From assembly GCA_021464245.1 (NCBI GenBank), contig JADCRB010000025.1, positions 5,211,903 through 5,275,902 of the forward strand: a stretch of 64,000 bases of DNA, read 5' to 3'. The notes beneath the pieces are model-generated. The model saw only the letters and a list, made by a program, of their open reading frames with translations. It was not told the DNA's origin and did no database searches. The number at the start of each line of letters is the position of its first letter. Position 1 is the first letter of the stretch. The translations under genes and the position numbers were made by a program. This stretch comes from Carallia brachiata (taxonomy: Eukaryota; Streptophyta; Magnoliopsida; Malpighiales; Rhizophoraceae). Positions 47,439-60,430 of this stretch are shown in pieces.

Positions 47439-50400
47439 ATGGTTTCCGCGGCAATGGAAGAGCCAGGGCACTTTAAACAGGCCGTCTTAGAGGCTGCTGC
47501 CGGTGCAATTGCCGGTGGCCTTTCACGAACCGTCACGTCGCCGCTTGATGTTATTAAGATCAGATTCCAGGTCCTGCAGCTAAATTCTCCTGCAATATTT
47601 TTATCCGTCTCAAGCACCACTACATAACTTTGCTTAAATTACACTACAAGTAGTAACACGTTTATTCAATCATTTAACGAATTATTTAACGGCACGTGTC
47701 ACTTCGAAATTCTTAAAGTGAAGATCCTAAGCGTTTTTTATCCGTTTAACGTTATTTTCGCATTGTTAATTATTACGATGAGTATTACCATAAATTTTTG
47801 TCTGGATTCAACAACTCTGTTGCTCATTTGTGTAAAATTGGGTCAGCCATTGCCCGCCACTATAAGACTGTCAACTCTTTTTAGGCCAAAGAATATAAAG
47901 TGCAGCCTGAAAATGCAGGTTTAGGCATTGCAAGTCTTGGTCTCTATTCAGCATGTAGTTGTGTGTTGATTTTCTATCTCAATTGCCTAGTACTGAGAAT
48001 ATAGTGAGTCATTTGTACTTGCTTCAGGTTCAGCTGGAGCCCACGTCTACCTGAGCTTTGCTTCACGGGAACATGCATGGACCCTCGAAATACACAGGCA
48101 TGCTGCAAGCAACAAAAGATATATTTAGAGAGGAAGGATTTCCAGTACGGATGTCTATGTTTTCTTTTTTGTTGCTGGATGTTAATCTGCTTGTTTGCTG
48201 TGTCATGTAATGTTTTGGTTCTGGATATGTCATAAGCGATTGAAGCTGGGTTTGTTTGACGTTTTGGGAACTTTGGGAATCCTGATTGTTTGCTTAGCAA
48301 GTGACTAGCATTATGTTTTGGAGTTGATAAAACTGTAACATGAATTCTTGGGAGGGGCAAATAATTTTCAGATTAATTCAATGCGGTCTTAGGATGAACT
48401 TCTGTTTCTTCATTCTGAAAGTAATCTTTTCCTTTAGTTTATGTCTTTGACAGAGATCATCCTTTACAGACAACTAGTTTCTTTGGTGTGGGTGCCACTT
48501 GATAGCTTTAATGGTTTGTTTACACCATTTTTTTTTCTTTTCTTTCTTTAACATGTTCAGTCACATGAGGTCATGCTTGGAAATTTCTCTAATGGATACC
48601 TTTTGGGTGGAATTTTATGCCTTTTGCATTTTTCTTTTGTTGGTAGTTGATAATTGCTTTTTCTAGGGCTTTTGGCGTGGCAATGTCCCAGCTTTACTCA
48701 TGGCTGTGCCATATACCTCCATTCAGTTTGTGGTCTTACAGAAACTGAAAACTTTTCTTGCTGGCTCTTCTAAGAAAGGTACAAGTTAACAGATTGATTT
48801 TTCATGATTCTTTATTTTGGCAATGCTCCGGTGTTCTACTACTTCTCACAAGGGTCAATAATTTGAGTAATGGAATTGGTGCTTTCGTAATGTGAAGGTG
48901 ATTATGTTATGATGATTATTTTTTTTCCCCAAAACTTATCTGGAATCATTTTAAGTGCCCGGATTATTAACTAGTGAATGTTGCAATGATGTCCGCTGAA
49001 GCTGGGGGTCAGAGTTGTATTTGTTTCAGCTATTTTGAATATAGGCTCTTGTTTCAATTTTATACGAAATCATAATGCTGTGCAGGATATTTCTCTTTCT
49101 GGTTATGGTTCTAATTCACATAAATCCTGAATATGATCTTGTAGTAATGTCCTGTGTAAAGATGTAAAAGCATGCTAGCTTAACGAGAAATGAATTGAAG
49201 TTGATTAATTGATTTCTTTTTCTTCTCTTTTTTTTTGAATTTTCAAACGATGCAGAGGATCATGAAAAGTTGAGTCCATACGTTTATTTTGTCAGTGGAT
49301 CATTAGCAGGGTGTGTAGCCACACTGGGATCATACCCTTTCGATCAAGTGCGAACTATATTAGCTTCACAAGGTGAACCAAAGGTATAGCATATGGCTGT
49401 GGTCAATGACATGTTATCACTTTCTAAATAACTTGACATCTTCAAAAGAGCTGATAAATGCTCATGCTTCACTGCTTACGAAATCATTACTACTTTTACT
49501 GTCTACTCTAAATTTTTCCTACGCCTGTATGGCAAACTTGTTGGATAAAGAGCATTATATGAAACTTTGTCTGGTCTTTTCTTTGAATATGTCTAGTAGG
49601 AGATTCTGTAGCTCCTTTTGTGGTGGCTCATTTGTATTCATCCAATGACGATCATTATTTTCTTAGTTACTCCTCAAACAAGCTTAATTGTTATCAACTT
49701 TCTCTGTTCACTTGCTTGTTCAAATGAATTCACATCCTACGTTCAATGTGGGGCAAAAATGCTGTCGTTTATGAAGATGTTGCTTGCCAATGTTTTTTCT
49801 CGACTGACAAGCATGTACATTTAGGTTTATCCAACGATGAGGTCTGCATTTGCTGATATTATCAAAACCCGTGGCATCAAAGGTTTATATTCAGGATTAT
49901 CACCAACATTGGTCGAAATTGTTCCTTATGCTGGCCTTCAGTTCGGTACCAATGATATGTTTAAGCACTGGGCAGTGGTAAAATTTTTGATATCCTCTGT
50001 TCATTCTTCCAAAATTTTGTCGCTACATGTTTGGAATAAGCACACAGAAGAACTCGGATTTCATGTGATCTAGACACCAATCTGATAGGATGACAAGATA
50101 ATATGTCAAGCACAAAGTTCAAGGAACTAAAACAGACAGCTTGTGTGCTATTTGTTTGGTCACCCATTGTTCCACTGTCTTGTTGTTTAGTCAAGTATTC
50201 AAGCATTTTTCAACTTCTATTAACAATTAAGATATTGTCAGAGAAGACTCAAATTATTAAAAAAGATGTTTCCAATAGCTCTCTGTTTTGAGCTTTGGTC
50301 CGCTTCCTCAAAGATTGTTTAAATCAGCATCCACTTCTTCTAATTGAAGGTAGCAACACAAATTATGGCACTTAAGATACCAATCTGATCATTTTTCTTT

Positions 50401-51358
50401 TGTCTAGGCCTGGAATCAACGCAGGTCACCTTACATAGGCTCAAGTACTGAGCTTTCAAGCTTTCAACATTTCTTCTGTGGGTTTGCTGCTGGGACATGT
50501 GCCAAAGTTGTCTGTCATCCTCTTGATGTTGTCAAGAAAAGATTTCAAGTATGTTTCAGATTCCCTGATGATTTTTTTTTTTAATTGGGGCACAGAAATA
50601 GTAGTTAGTAATGTGAAATTTCTGGGAAATAAGGTGAATTTGTGCTCAGAGCCTCTGTCTGTGGAGTACTTTTGCCTATTTGAATTCAGTTTAGCTTATG
50701 TTTATTTTTTACAGTAAATCACTATAAAACACAAGTAGCTTGTCTGATTTGATTTTGTTAGATGCATGTGGAGAAAATGTTGCAAATTTATGCAACATTC
50801 TGGCCAATTACTTCCCATATTTCAATGGAGAACTAAATCAAACAACCCACTCAGTCAATAAGAAGTTATACTTCCTTTTATGCATCTTTTGTTCTAGCAG
50901 TCAACAACATATGCTCTGGCTCATCAACTCAAAAGAACCCACCCAGGTTTTAAAGCCATTGTTCATTTTCCCCCCTTCCTCTTTCCACCCACTTGATATT
51001 CATGAAGTTGTGTTCTATTCTGAGTGACATTCTGTCAGTTGCAATAATCAAGTCGTACAACTTCAAGCATCATCTCTTATTTCTTAAGCGAGTAAAGTTG
51101 TGACAAGTCATTTTGTATTTGCTGGTTGGACTGTTACAGATTGAAGGACTGCAGAGACACCCAAAATATGGTGCTCGAGTCCATCATCGAGCATATAGAA
51201 ACATGTTTGATGCCTGTGTCCAAATATTGCAAGCAGAGGGTTGGGCTGGTCTTTATAAGGGAATTGTTCCTTCAACCATCAAGGCAGCACCAGCTACTGC
51301 TGTAACATTTGTAGCTTATGAAATTGTTCCCAACTGGCTGCAGTCTATTTTGACTTGA
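47439..51358 (+). CDS. TPC: Mitochondrial thiamine diphosphate carrier, with an in-frame TGA
   Basis: Inner-membrane carrier importing thiamine diphosphate. Exons 47439-47570, 48028-48144, 48667-48778, 49256-49383, 49825-49977, 50408-50548, 51140-51358 join in frame to 333 codons plus stop. The three carrier repeats carry [11 protein letters not shown] (repeat 1), [10 protein letters not shown] (repeat 2) and [11 protein letters not shown] (repeat 3). [31 protein letters not shown] and [16 protein letters not shown] are typical of the plant TPC clade. In exon 2 the codon at 48052-48054 is TGA, after VQLEPTST, where relatives as I recall them have Trp (TGG). All splice sites and other codons are sound. 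Translation would stop after 52 residues; an in-frame ATG at 48073 could start a form lacking the first helix and its signature. It is a nonsense allele, an early pseudogene, or a base error. Confidence 0.9.
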
Positions 51359-53108
51359 TTCTCATAGGATGTATTTCTCTCTCTCTCCCCCTTCTTTTTT
51401 TTTTTTTTTTTTGGTGGGATAGTATTCTGAGGTTTTCTTTTGTTTTCGGACTTGATTTGTACACATACATTGACATACAGATAGCAACATATAAAGTATA
51501 TTTTTGTGATAAATTAATTATTTTGTAATTACGTTGATTGTTTTTATAATAAAAACTAATATGTTAATTTTTTGTATTATATTTTACCAATTTTATTACT
51601 AAAATGATCAAATTCGTTATAATATAAATATAAGTCCGGATATCAACGTATAGTACGAAACTTTTTTTTTTTTCTTTTTGTATTCTTGCCCGTATCTCAT
51701 TCTTTTTACTTAAAAGAGAATATCAAAATGGCCCTTATACGATAAATTGGGGAACTATTTCTAGCCCCTTTAGTTTAGTGACTGCTACAGGCAAAGGATC
51801 TGATGTTTGTTGATTAGGTGAATGGCAGTTCACGGGTCACATGGTATAATATTTTAGATCCTTACAATTATAACAATTACATCCAGTTCCCACCATTGTG
51901 GCTTTTTATTGCACCATTTCCATTTGGTATCTTAACTTTGTTAAAGTATGTTGGAGAGTCTGCTGCTATTTGCCATTGCAGGCCCCATATGAAGCTCTTG
52001 ATGATTGTACACCCACCATTTCGCAGGCTATCCAATGTACCATGAATAACTCGAAATTGTTAATAAATTTGCAGAAGCACGTTAGTCCAATCTAATGAAG
52101 CGTTGTAGTGCCTAGTTCGGAACCTGTCTTCCAATATGCAACAGCTAAAATCATCGAAATATGATGACTAGGCTCACAAAAACTTCTGTCTTAATAATTA
52201 AGAATAATAATATATACTACAAAATTTATATCATAAACATATTGAAATTTATAATTATAAAAAAATTGTTAATTTTTTTCTTTTTTTGGTTTAAGAGTAT
52301 TAAAAAAGTTAATTTTTTTGTATAATTATAAATTTTAAAATGTTTTGTAACATAATTTTAATATATTTATCATTATTCTAAGAAGACAGCCTAGATTTTA
52401 CTTGATTTAGGAATTGGAACCAACACGCAGTCCATGCTTTTTCTTTTGTTGAAATTGACGTCCAAAACCCTGGTTTTAACTCTTGTTTTCTTTCTTCTGT
52501 TCTTTTATTTCTATTACCAATTCCATTATAGTCATCCCCATTGTTTTCGCTGAGACAGAAAAATTTTAAAATAAATTGTATAATTAAATTTTTTAACTTT
52601 TTAAGCATTTTTGTGAGAAAAAATAAATTATAAAAAGAAAGATCTTGGTTTCAATTCATATTTAATTAATTAAATTAAATTCAACCGCTCTTCAAGGTAA
52701 AACTTATTTTCACTATAATCATATTTTTTTTTTGACAGAACTACTATAATCATATTTCATTTGATTTTTTTATATATCTATTATAAATTTTAGTTGACCT
52801 TCGAGTTACAAATTTATTGAATTTTTATTTATGAATATTTGAAATACATTTTCACAATACTAATTTAAATTAATTAGAAGTAAAAAAATTATTTATTAAA
52901 TAAAATAGAAACTAAATATTTCAAATAGTCAAATATTATCTAATTAATAATAATTAACGTCAATTTAACTAAATATTATAATTTTATTTTATTCATAAGT
53001 AACAAGACTAACGATTAATAATTCGTACAACATCAATTAACTTCAACAATTAGCAACAACTGATCCATGTCATTTGGTAATTGGACTTTCACTGCACAAT
53101 GTGTCTGA

Positions 53109-53147
<39 letters not shown>

Positions 53148-54633
53148 AAAGAATTTTATCGGAATTATTGTCTAAATGAAATAAAAAGATAATTTTTTAA
53201 GATCATAATAAAATTTTTTATAATAAAAAAATAATACGGTGTATTTTTTTTATTGTAAAAGTCTTAACAACTGTTTGCCTGTACTTTTTTCTCACGAGGA
53301 AACGGGAAATTCCACGTGGCTGAATATGAAAAACCCCACGTTTTAGGCTTCGGTTATGTCCTTCTGTGGGGGCAGTTTGCTGCCCGACCCCGACTCTGAC
53401 TCGATTGTCCTTCCTGTCCCTTTTTTTCTCTTTCCTCGTTTTTTTTTTTTCTAATTTTCTAATGCAATCCCACGCCCAGGTGGTTAGTTATTTCAGTTAA
53501 TCATTATCCGTCTTACTCCGTCTTTGTTAGATCAACTAAACAAATGAGTTTTAAGGCAAATGCAGAGTCGTATCCATCCTTGTTATTTACCCAAAAAAAC
53601 AAAAACACATCGCATCCATCCTATTAAGTCTTGAGTGTCCCTGGACTTAGGCTCACAGAAACTTTGATCTGATGCAACCGCTCCCAATGATGTACTTGCC
53701 GTCTTGCACAATAAATTAAGACAGGTTGGAATTTTTTTTTTCTTGGAAAATATTTTGGTAGAATTTTGAAATCAAATGACATTAGCTATTGAATAACTAA
53801 ATTTAAAATAAATAAATAAATAAATTATTAAATATCGTCGAATGTAACAGGAAAACTATTTTCTTAGTTTTATGTTTGTATTCTAATAACTTTATTCTTC
53901 TTGCATGGCCTTTTTTCTGCTTAATAACGATATACTTGCCTCGACTCACATGAGACAACCTTCGGTTTGAATCTCCATTTCTCCCTCTCCGCCCTTCAGG
54001 GAAGAGAGAAAATAAAGGAATTATAGCCATTCACCAATCACCACAAAGTTGGGGATGACAAGAATCAAGAAAAAAGTTTCTTTTGTTTGGGTCTAGTCTT
54101 GTTGAACGGAAGAACTATAATTTGCAAGCAAACATTTTCTTCTTCCAGATCTTTTGACAGATGCCACTTACCTCTCATGCTGCTTTTGTTCTCGTAAAGA
54201 CAGCACCTGGAAAGTCTGTAACACCATTGTGTTTGTGTAGCCCTTTTGCAATTAGCACCTGAAGCCATCCATGCTGCAGCGGCAAGAAAGGTAAAGGACA
54301 CCCCCTTGCGGCAAGGGATCCTTCAGCACGAGGTGGCATTCTTCCAGAGGTTTGAGCAGTACAAAAATGTCCGAACCGAAATCCATTTCCAGGTTCAGAT
54401 TGACCATTTATCAACCGACGACGAATCTTGGAGCCCGAGAGTGGTACCCTTTCCTCTCGAATCAAACTTCAAGCAAGTTCAGTTGAAAAGGGTCATTCTT
54501 CCATTTCTGTACATTGCTAGCAAGACAAAGATGTCGGAAGGCAATTATTCAGCATCCAACAAATCTTGTAGGACAAGATTGGGAACTCGTTTTCTCGAGA
54601 AATCAAAACTCGCGCTTGCTGAGCATGCCAACA
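51359..54633. other. Spacer with 3' regions of the carrier and SANT genes
   Basis: The left part is carrier 3' UTR and AT-rich spacer, with a (GA)n tract at 53112-53144. From about 54060 to 54633 composition is coding-like and likely forms the 3' UTR of the SANT gene. The overlapping frames there (54175-54465 minus, 54246-54695 plus) show no family features. Confidence 0.5.
53112..53144. repeat. (GA)16 microsatellite
   Basis: An uninterrupted GA run of about 33 nt in the spacer. Confidence 0.95.
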
Positions 54634-57600
54634 TTAATCTTTCCATACATCACTCCCTCTTGCCTCTTCATTTAAGTCCTCAATGCCAGATCTAAACTTT
54701 CCAGTGACTCTGACACTACTACGAGGTCGTGATATAGGGTTATCTAGCAGAAAATCCTCCCTGTTCTTCCGCTTCTGTTTTGCACCTAGAAATCCAAAAG
54801 CAACAGCTTCCAATGCTTTAGTGGTCGGTGGTCTGTTTCTGGTGCCATGTCTGCGCATGTTCATGTTATATGACTGCTCAGAAGCCAAGTCAGATACTGG
54901 CACGGAAGTTTCCAGAGTACTGAACTCCTCAGACCCTCTGCTCGTATGATCAGACAATCTTTCTGCCAGTTCCATCATCAAAGGTTCAGTTTCAGTATCT
55001 TGTGGCACAGGTAAGTTCAGGTCAATCAACATCCGGGTTTGATTTTTTTCTCGAGGATATTCAGAACCAGCAAATTTATCATTGGTACCGCATTCATCAC
55101 TAATATTTGGACTGCCCATGGATGAAGATAAGGTGGATGATGGCTTCTCGCGCAGATCTGCATGAAAGATAACATCCTGATTGATTGCAGAGCAACCAGC
55201 CTCATCTTGCTTTGACCTGGAACTAATCAAGGTATTGATTGTTCCACAGCTTGTCTTTGCACTGTCACAAGCAGTTAATAACTGTCGTGATCGTGCTGCA
55301 GGGGCTAAAAGAAATCTGTCAGCAGGTTTTGCTCTACGTGCTGCATGGCTCTTGGCAGCCTTTGTTAGCTGCACGTCATTACACTTGTCAGGTCCCTGGT
55401 CCTTTGGTTTGGTTGCAGGAAGTAGCACATTCTGGTCTGGAAAATTATTCTCAAATTTCTCCTCATCCCCCTTATCCTGATCGAGCTCCATGGATCGGAA
55501 AATATTCCTCTTGTTCCTATCAACATACGAGAGATCAGAAGAATCAGATTCACCAGACAACTGCTCTTCAGAAGAGTCTCCATCACTTTCTTCGGAATCA
55601 GCACTGGTAATGGAAACATTCACAATTGCAGCCGGTAAGTTTCTGAGTTCTCGCACCTTGGTTGTTTCCCCATTAGCCAGACTTGTGTCAACAATAGTAA
55701 ACTTTATATCTGTAAAGCGGCTTGAAATTCGTGGCTTCAGATCACTATGGCATTGTTGATCAGGAAAATCTCCTTGATGAAAATTCATTCCATTGGTCCA
55801 CCCATTTTCCTTATTGTTATTGTAGCCCTCAGCATTTAGGTCAAGCTCAAGAAGTGATGGATCTGAAGAAACTTTGTTGAGGACATCAGTTACAGAATCA
55901 AAATAGTGAGTTCCTTTCTCTAGTTTCCTTCTTGAGAACTTCTTGATACCAGGGACTAAAAAAACCAGAGAATTCCTGGAAGCACCAGCAAAACCATGAC
56001 CATTAGGCTGCTCAGAATGCCACCCTCTGGCAAGTAAACGAGGCCAGACAGCTTCCCAGAAGAGATCATTTGATCGGGCCTTACTTAACCGATAGCCTCC
56101 AGTCAAGAAGTTAATTATTTCCGAATGTGTAAGCTTAGAGCACGCTTTGCCCATTGGTATTTCTGGGCGGACAGGAGAAACTTGACTGGACTTGCAAGGT
56201 TCCATGGCAAAGCCTGTAAGGTCCTTCTTTCCTTTACCAATTGCCACTGCCTCAACGAGGGAGCCCAAACCAACTTTAGCTTTCAAAGCAAATACATATT
56301 CTTCCAGTAACATTTTTCCTTCTGCAAATGTCTGAGAAGCCTACAAAACACAAAGTAATAGGCAGCCAAGACAATGACATTGTAATTTACAGACAAAAAT
56401 GAACAAAAGATTTTTGCCTCAAAAAATGAAAGGATATGCTCAAGTTTCAACATGCCTTTAAGACATTGAGTTTCATTTGTACTAAATCTAAATGCCATTG
56501 AGTTTCAGAACAAGATAGAACTATGCTAAAATAAAACCAAGAAACAATAGCAGTAACTAGAAATCTAAAATGCCCTTGAGAACTTGTTGCTCAAAATTGC
56601 AACAGCGATAGATGGTCCTATTTAAAATCAATTTTCTCCAAATAAACCTGGACAATTATCTTACTCTAGCAAAGAAAAAAAAAATTGTATGACCTGAAAA
56701 CTGCCAAGATTTTATGTGGACAGACAAGCCTGTGCATAAAACCAAACATAACAATAAACAAAACTCCATGCAGTGCGAGAAAAAGTAAAGAAAGCAAAAC
56801 CAATGGAAAGTTTAAAGGTACAAGAAAGTACACAAAATCTTACTAATACCCGATCTAAAGGGGATGACTGGTTGCACGTTTAGCCCAAATCTAACACACG
56901 ATTTAAAACTACGCTGTGAGGCTTAAAGAAGAAGCCATAATACATATATGTGGAAATTGGTCGACAAAAAGTTTGAAGAAAAGTGCTCAAGACACATTTG
57001 CCCAAAAGCAACCACCCAAATCACTACATACTCCATGGAATATGGTATGTGTTCATCCTTTTGCCAACTTGTTTCACACATAAATATTGCAAACTTGCCA
57101 TATAAACTAGGAACAAAAGGGAAAACAACATGAAAAAAGCAATCACAAAATACCTCCAGCAAAGTCTTGTGGCATTCTTCTGACAAATGTGGAAGCAAAC
57201 GGGATAAGAGTTCTTGTTGTCGCAACCCTGTAAAGATTCGTTGGCCATATATACATCTTCGACTTTTAATTTTTCTACACTCTGACCATCTACAGTATTT
57301 GTCAGACCTATAAAACTTCCCATAATAAAATGAAAGTATGTCACCCAACCTTTTGGTCCCAACAAATTTCTTCACTTGAACAAGATTCTTTCCAAAAATA
57401 TACAATCCAAGGAGAAGAGCAGCCTCTTCCACATCAGTCCATGCATCGCCAATAGAACCAGGAACCATGCAGTAGCCTTTCCTTCCATAGTTCTGATGCA
57501 TTTTATTTTTCAATCCTTGGCAAAAGTAGCCCTCCAGAATTTCCTCCACCCATCCCAACATCCATCAAAACGTCAAGAGGCTCAGGTTTGATGTCAGAAA

Positions 57601-57981
57601 TTTGCATCTGTAAACTGCTTCCTGATTTTACGTATTCATTTCTATGGGATGATGGACCAAATCAGCAGGAAAATCTGGCATTTCGTGTTTGACAAATTTA
57701 TATTCTTCACTGATCTGCATTAATGATATGGGTAATCCAACTAAAAATCTATACGAACTACTGGGCACTACTACATCAGTTGGGCTCCCATTCGGTAACA
57801 TATGGGCAGGTTCTGTCATCAGTTGTGGAATTTCAACTTGATACTGCTTTCCAATGCGAGGAAGCAGCTCAGGATCTCTGGAAACATCAGATATGCCAGG
57901 AGCTACTTCAGAAAGTGATTGCTCTTCTTCTGATTTGTATCCCATGGAACTTTCATTATGACATACTTCAACAGTATCCAT
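54634..57981 (-). CDS. SANT/Myb-like nuclear protein with DLNLP motif, reading frame disturbed in exon 1
   Basis: Member of the plant family often labelled arginine-glutamic acid dipeptide repeat-like (Arabidopsis At2g47820 and relatives), probably a transcriptional co-regulator. Exon 1 is 57981-57154 and exon 2 is 56340-54634 (569 codons with stop). Exon 1 encodes MDTVEVCHNESS, PRIGKQYQVEIPQL, FLVGLPISLM, then a SANT domain (AWTDVEEAALLLGLYIFGKN, VQVKKFVGTKRLGDILSFYY, GKFYRSDKYCRWSECRK). Exon 2 begins ASQTFAEGKMLLEEYVFALK and has an acidic Ser-rich middle, an EAR-like IDLNLP, a basic AKQKRKNRED and a C-terminal IEDLNEE. Within exon 1, 57642-57552 is read in another frame (SSLQMQISDIKPEPLDV), so the nominal frame meets TAA (57628-57630) and TGA (57565-57567). 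The two shifts cancel: the 828-nt exon is still a multiple of three. Confidence 0.85.
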
Positions 57982-59930
57982 CTATCTGCATTGGGTTTAA
58001 ATAAATGAAGACAGTTATTTTGATTTTATAGGTAACATACAGGCAAAGCATGTATGACATCATCAACAAAGAAAGAAGCACTGATATTTTCCCAACGTTA
58101 TGGAGAATTGATCAACCTTTCTTTTTTAATTCTCTGACGAAATAGCATCAATATCTTCAAACTGAGACTCAAGCAAAGGAAAACATAGTATAAGAGCACA
58201 AAGTTTTATGTCTACAGAGAGCGCTAAAATGGTTCAAACAAGCAGAGGAAAAGTTTCAATCTTTCATCTCCAACCATTTTCTTTTACCTGGAATCTGTTA
58301 GGATCATCTTAAACCTGAGAGACATAAAGTTCATTCATTTAAGGTAAAACGCTTAAATTAATCAACAAAAATTAAAAGAAAATTAAAAGGCATAAAAAAT
58401 TAAAAATTGACCAATAAAAAAGAATCACAGAAGCACATCCATTATCAGAACTTTTTGGCCTCCATAGTCGTCTAAAACCCCCATTTTCAGTATGTATTTT
58501 CCTTTTATATTTTCTTATTCATTTTTCTGTTTGGAAAAGAAAAACAGATGAAACATTTTTTTTGCTACAATATACAAGTTCAGGAAATGAAAAATTAGGA
58601 AACTTATTTACAAAGAATGATTTTCTCACCCAAATTTGAAAAAAATAAAAATAAAAATTCGGATGTCAAAAGGTTTCATTTTACACGTTGTAAGTATTTT
58701 CTTCTTTCTTTTTTTTTTTTTTTTCGTTCAGAATGTATAGTAGCAAACTGGAAAGCCATCATTTGAAAGAACATCCATAATTTCTATACTAAAAGGCAAA
58801 ATGAGGCAATGCATAAGGATATATGACAGACTTCAACTCAACCAGAGATTCTAAATTCTAATAAACTGGGTGTCACCACAAATTAATATGTTTATGGTAA
58901 AAAGCCACAAAAAAATATTTATCTCAGTAATTTAATGCCAAAAAAAAAAAACCAGTAAATTTAATATCCTGAAACCGCACGTAAATAAAAAAATAAATAA
59001 ACAGTAAAATAACACAACACCACAAAAAGGTAGCTATCAACAACTAAACAAGCAAGCATAGGCATAGCAACCAACCCCAGATCCATTTTAGAACCCCAAA
59101 ACCAATAACAAAACAAGCAAACAATCCCTCGTAAAGAAGAAGCTCCAACTCCCCAAAGAAAGACAGTGGCCCCATATTTTCACCCACATTTTTTTCCTCG
59201 AAAACCAATCTCAAAAATCATATTTCATATAAACCAAACCACTGGCATTCAAAGTTTTGCTTTTAACGCAGTATATATATAAAAATAATTAAAAAAAAAA
59301 AACAAAGCTCTCATTGAAGAAAAAAATAGGAAATACAAAAAAACAATAACAAAGACAACAGTTAGAATTCCAAAAATGATCCCCGAGAAAATTCAACCTT
59401 ACCTTTATAGATGAGTAGAAAACCGTTAACCCCACAAAGAGTACAGGGGCATTAAATTTAATTAAATTAAATTTCACTTCATAACAAGCAAATCACGACG
59501 GCAACCAATTTAACAAAAAAAAATAAACTAAAATGAAAAATTTTCAAAACCAAGAAACAAAATTTTAAATTTACTATATTCCTCCTCCTCCTCGACTCAG
59601 AAAAAGAAAAAAGCCGTCAAAGAAAAGCCAAGTGAAAAAGAAAAAAAAAAAAAAAAGAGCTAACTTGGGAAGATGGGCGTCCACCGATTCACTCGTTAAG
59701 GGCTGAATAATGAACCAAAAAAAACGTAACTTTTTGACGCTAAGACGAAAACAAACACACAAACAACAAGCACATCAACATACACAACAACAAAGCACAC
59801 ATGTTAAGTACATGGGGCGAGAGAGGTACCTTGTAGAACAGAGCTGGGGGGGCTTTATGGCTTAAAAAGATTTGATTTTTGATAGAGAAAGAAAGAGAGA
59901 CGGACGAGAGCAAAGATGGGTCGTGTCTCT
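57982..59930 (-). other. Leader exon and leader intron of the SANT gene
   Basis: A good acceptor (CCAATGCAG, minus strand) lies 8 nt before the ATG at 57981. A good donor (CTACAAG|GTACCT) is at about 59829. Between 59830 and about 59930 is a CT-rich non-coding exon. The intervening 1.8 kb is AT-rich and has no gene. Confidence 0.55.
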
Positions 59931-59956
59931 CTTCCTCTCTCGCCAGTCCGCTCTGC

Positions 59957-59965
59957 TTTATAAAG
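59957..59965 (-). promoter_or_regulatory. TATA box of the SANT gene
   Basis: The minus strand reads CTTTATAAA within CTCTCTTTATAAAGC, followed about 30 bp downstream by a CT-rich leader. Confidence 0.65.
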
Positions 59966-60430
59966 AGAGAAAAATATTTTGTAGCAGTTCTTAGAGAGAG
60001 AAACTGAGAGAGATAGAGAAAGAGGGACGAAAATGATATCTCCACGCGCTTTCCCAAGTGCGTGAAGGTACCGTCGCCCATTGGCTCCACCTGGCTTTTT
60101 CTTTAAGATTCTACTTTGTTATCATCATATTAAATTAATCATGAAATTTAAAGATTTGACTAGGTAGAAAATGCGATAAGGAAAAGAAGTATAATTTACT
60201 TAATAATTTATATTAATTTTTTAAAAATTTAATAAATTTTATTAAATCACATCAATACAAGTCTATTATATTCTTGCTGAGTTGCCAACAAATTTTCTGA
60301 TAAATTTAAATTAAATATACTAAAGATTAAAGTAGTGATTAGATTTGTAAAAAAACAAAGAAAAAAGGCCTATTGGTTCAATAATAACCTGCCACGTAAA
60401 TATTGGTTAAAACTTATCAGGATTTATTAT

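Noticed and set aside
48073..51358. ATG 48073 as the normal start of the carrier.
   Set aside because: Exon 1 (47439-47570) encodes the first helix and signature [11 protein letters not shown] and is spliced in frame, so the true start is upstream of the TGA.
54246..54695. A 149-codon forward frame at the end of the SANT gene.
   Set aside because: Overlaps the SANT exon 2 end and 3' UTR on the other strand; composition is explained by these and no motif is present.
56923..57561. A separate minus-strand gene starting at the ATG before GWVEEILEG.
   Set aside because: It is the SANT part of exon 1 read on past the donor at 57153 into the intron; the upstream sequence is clearly the same gene.
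57613..57629. A 17-nt GT...AG stretch on the minus strand (GTAAAATCAGGAAGCAG) that would join the two frames of the SANT gene exon 1.
   Set aside because: Far too short for a spliceosomal intron, and its removal would not repair the second shift.
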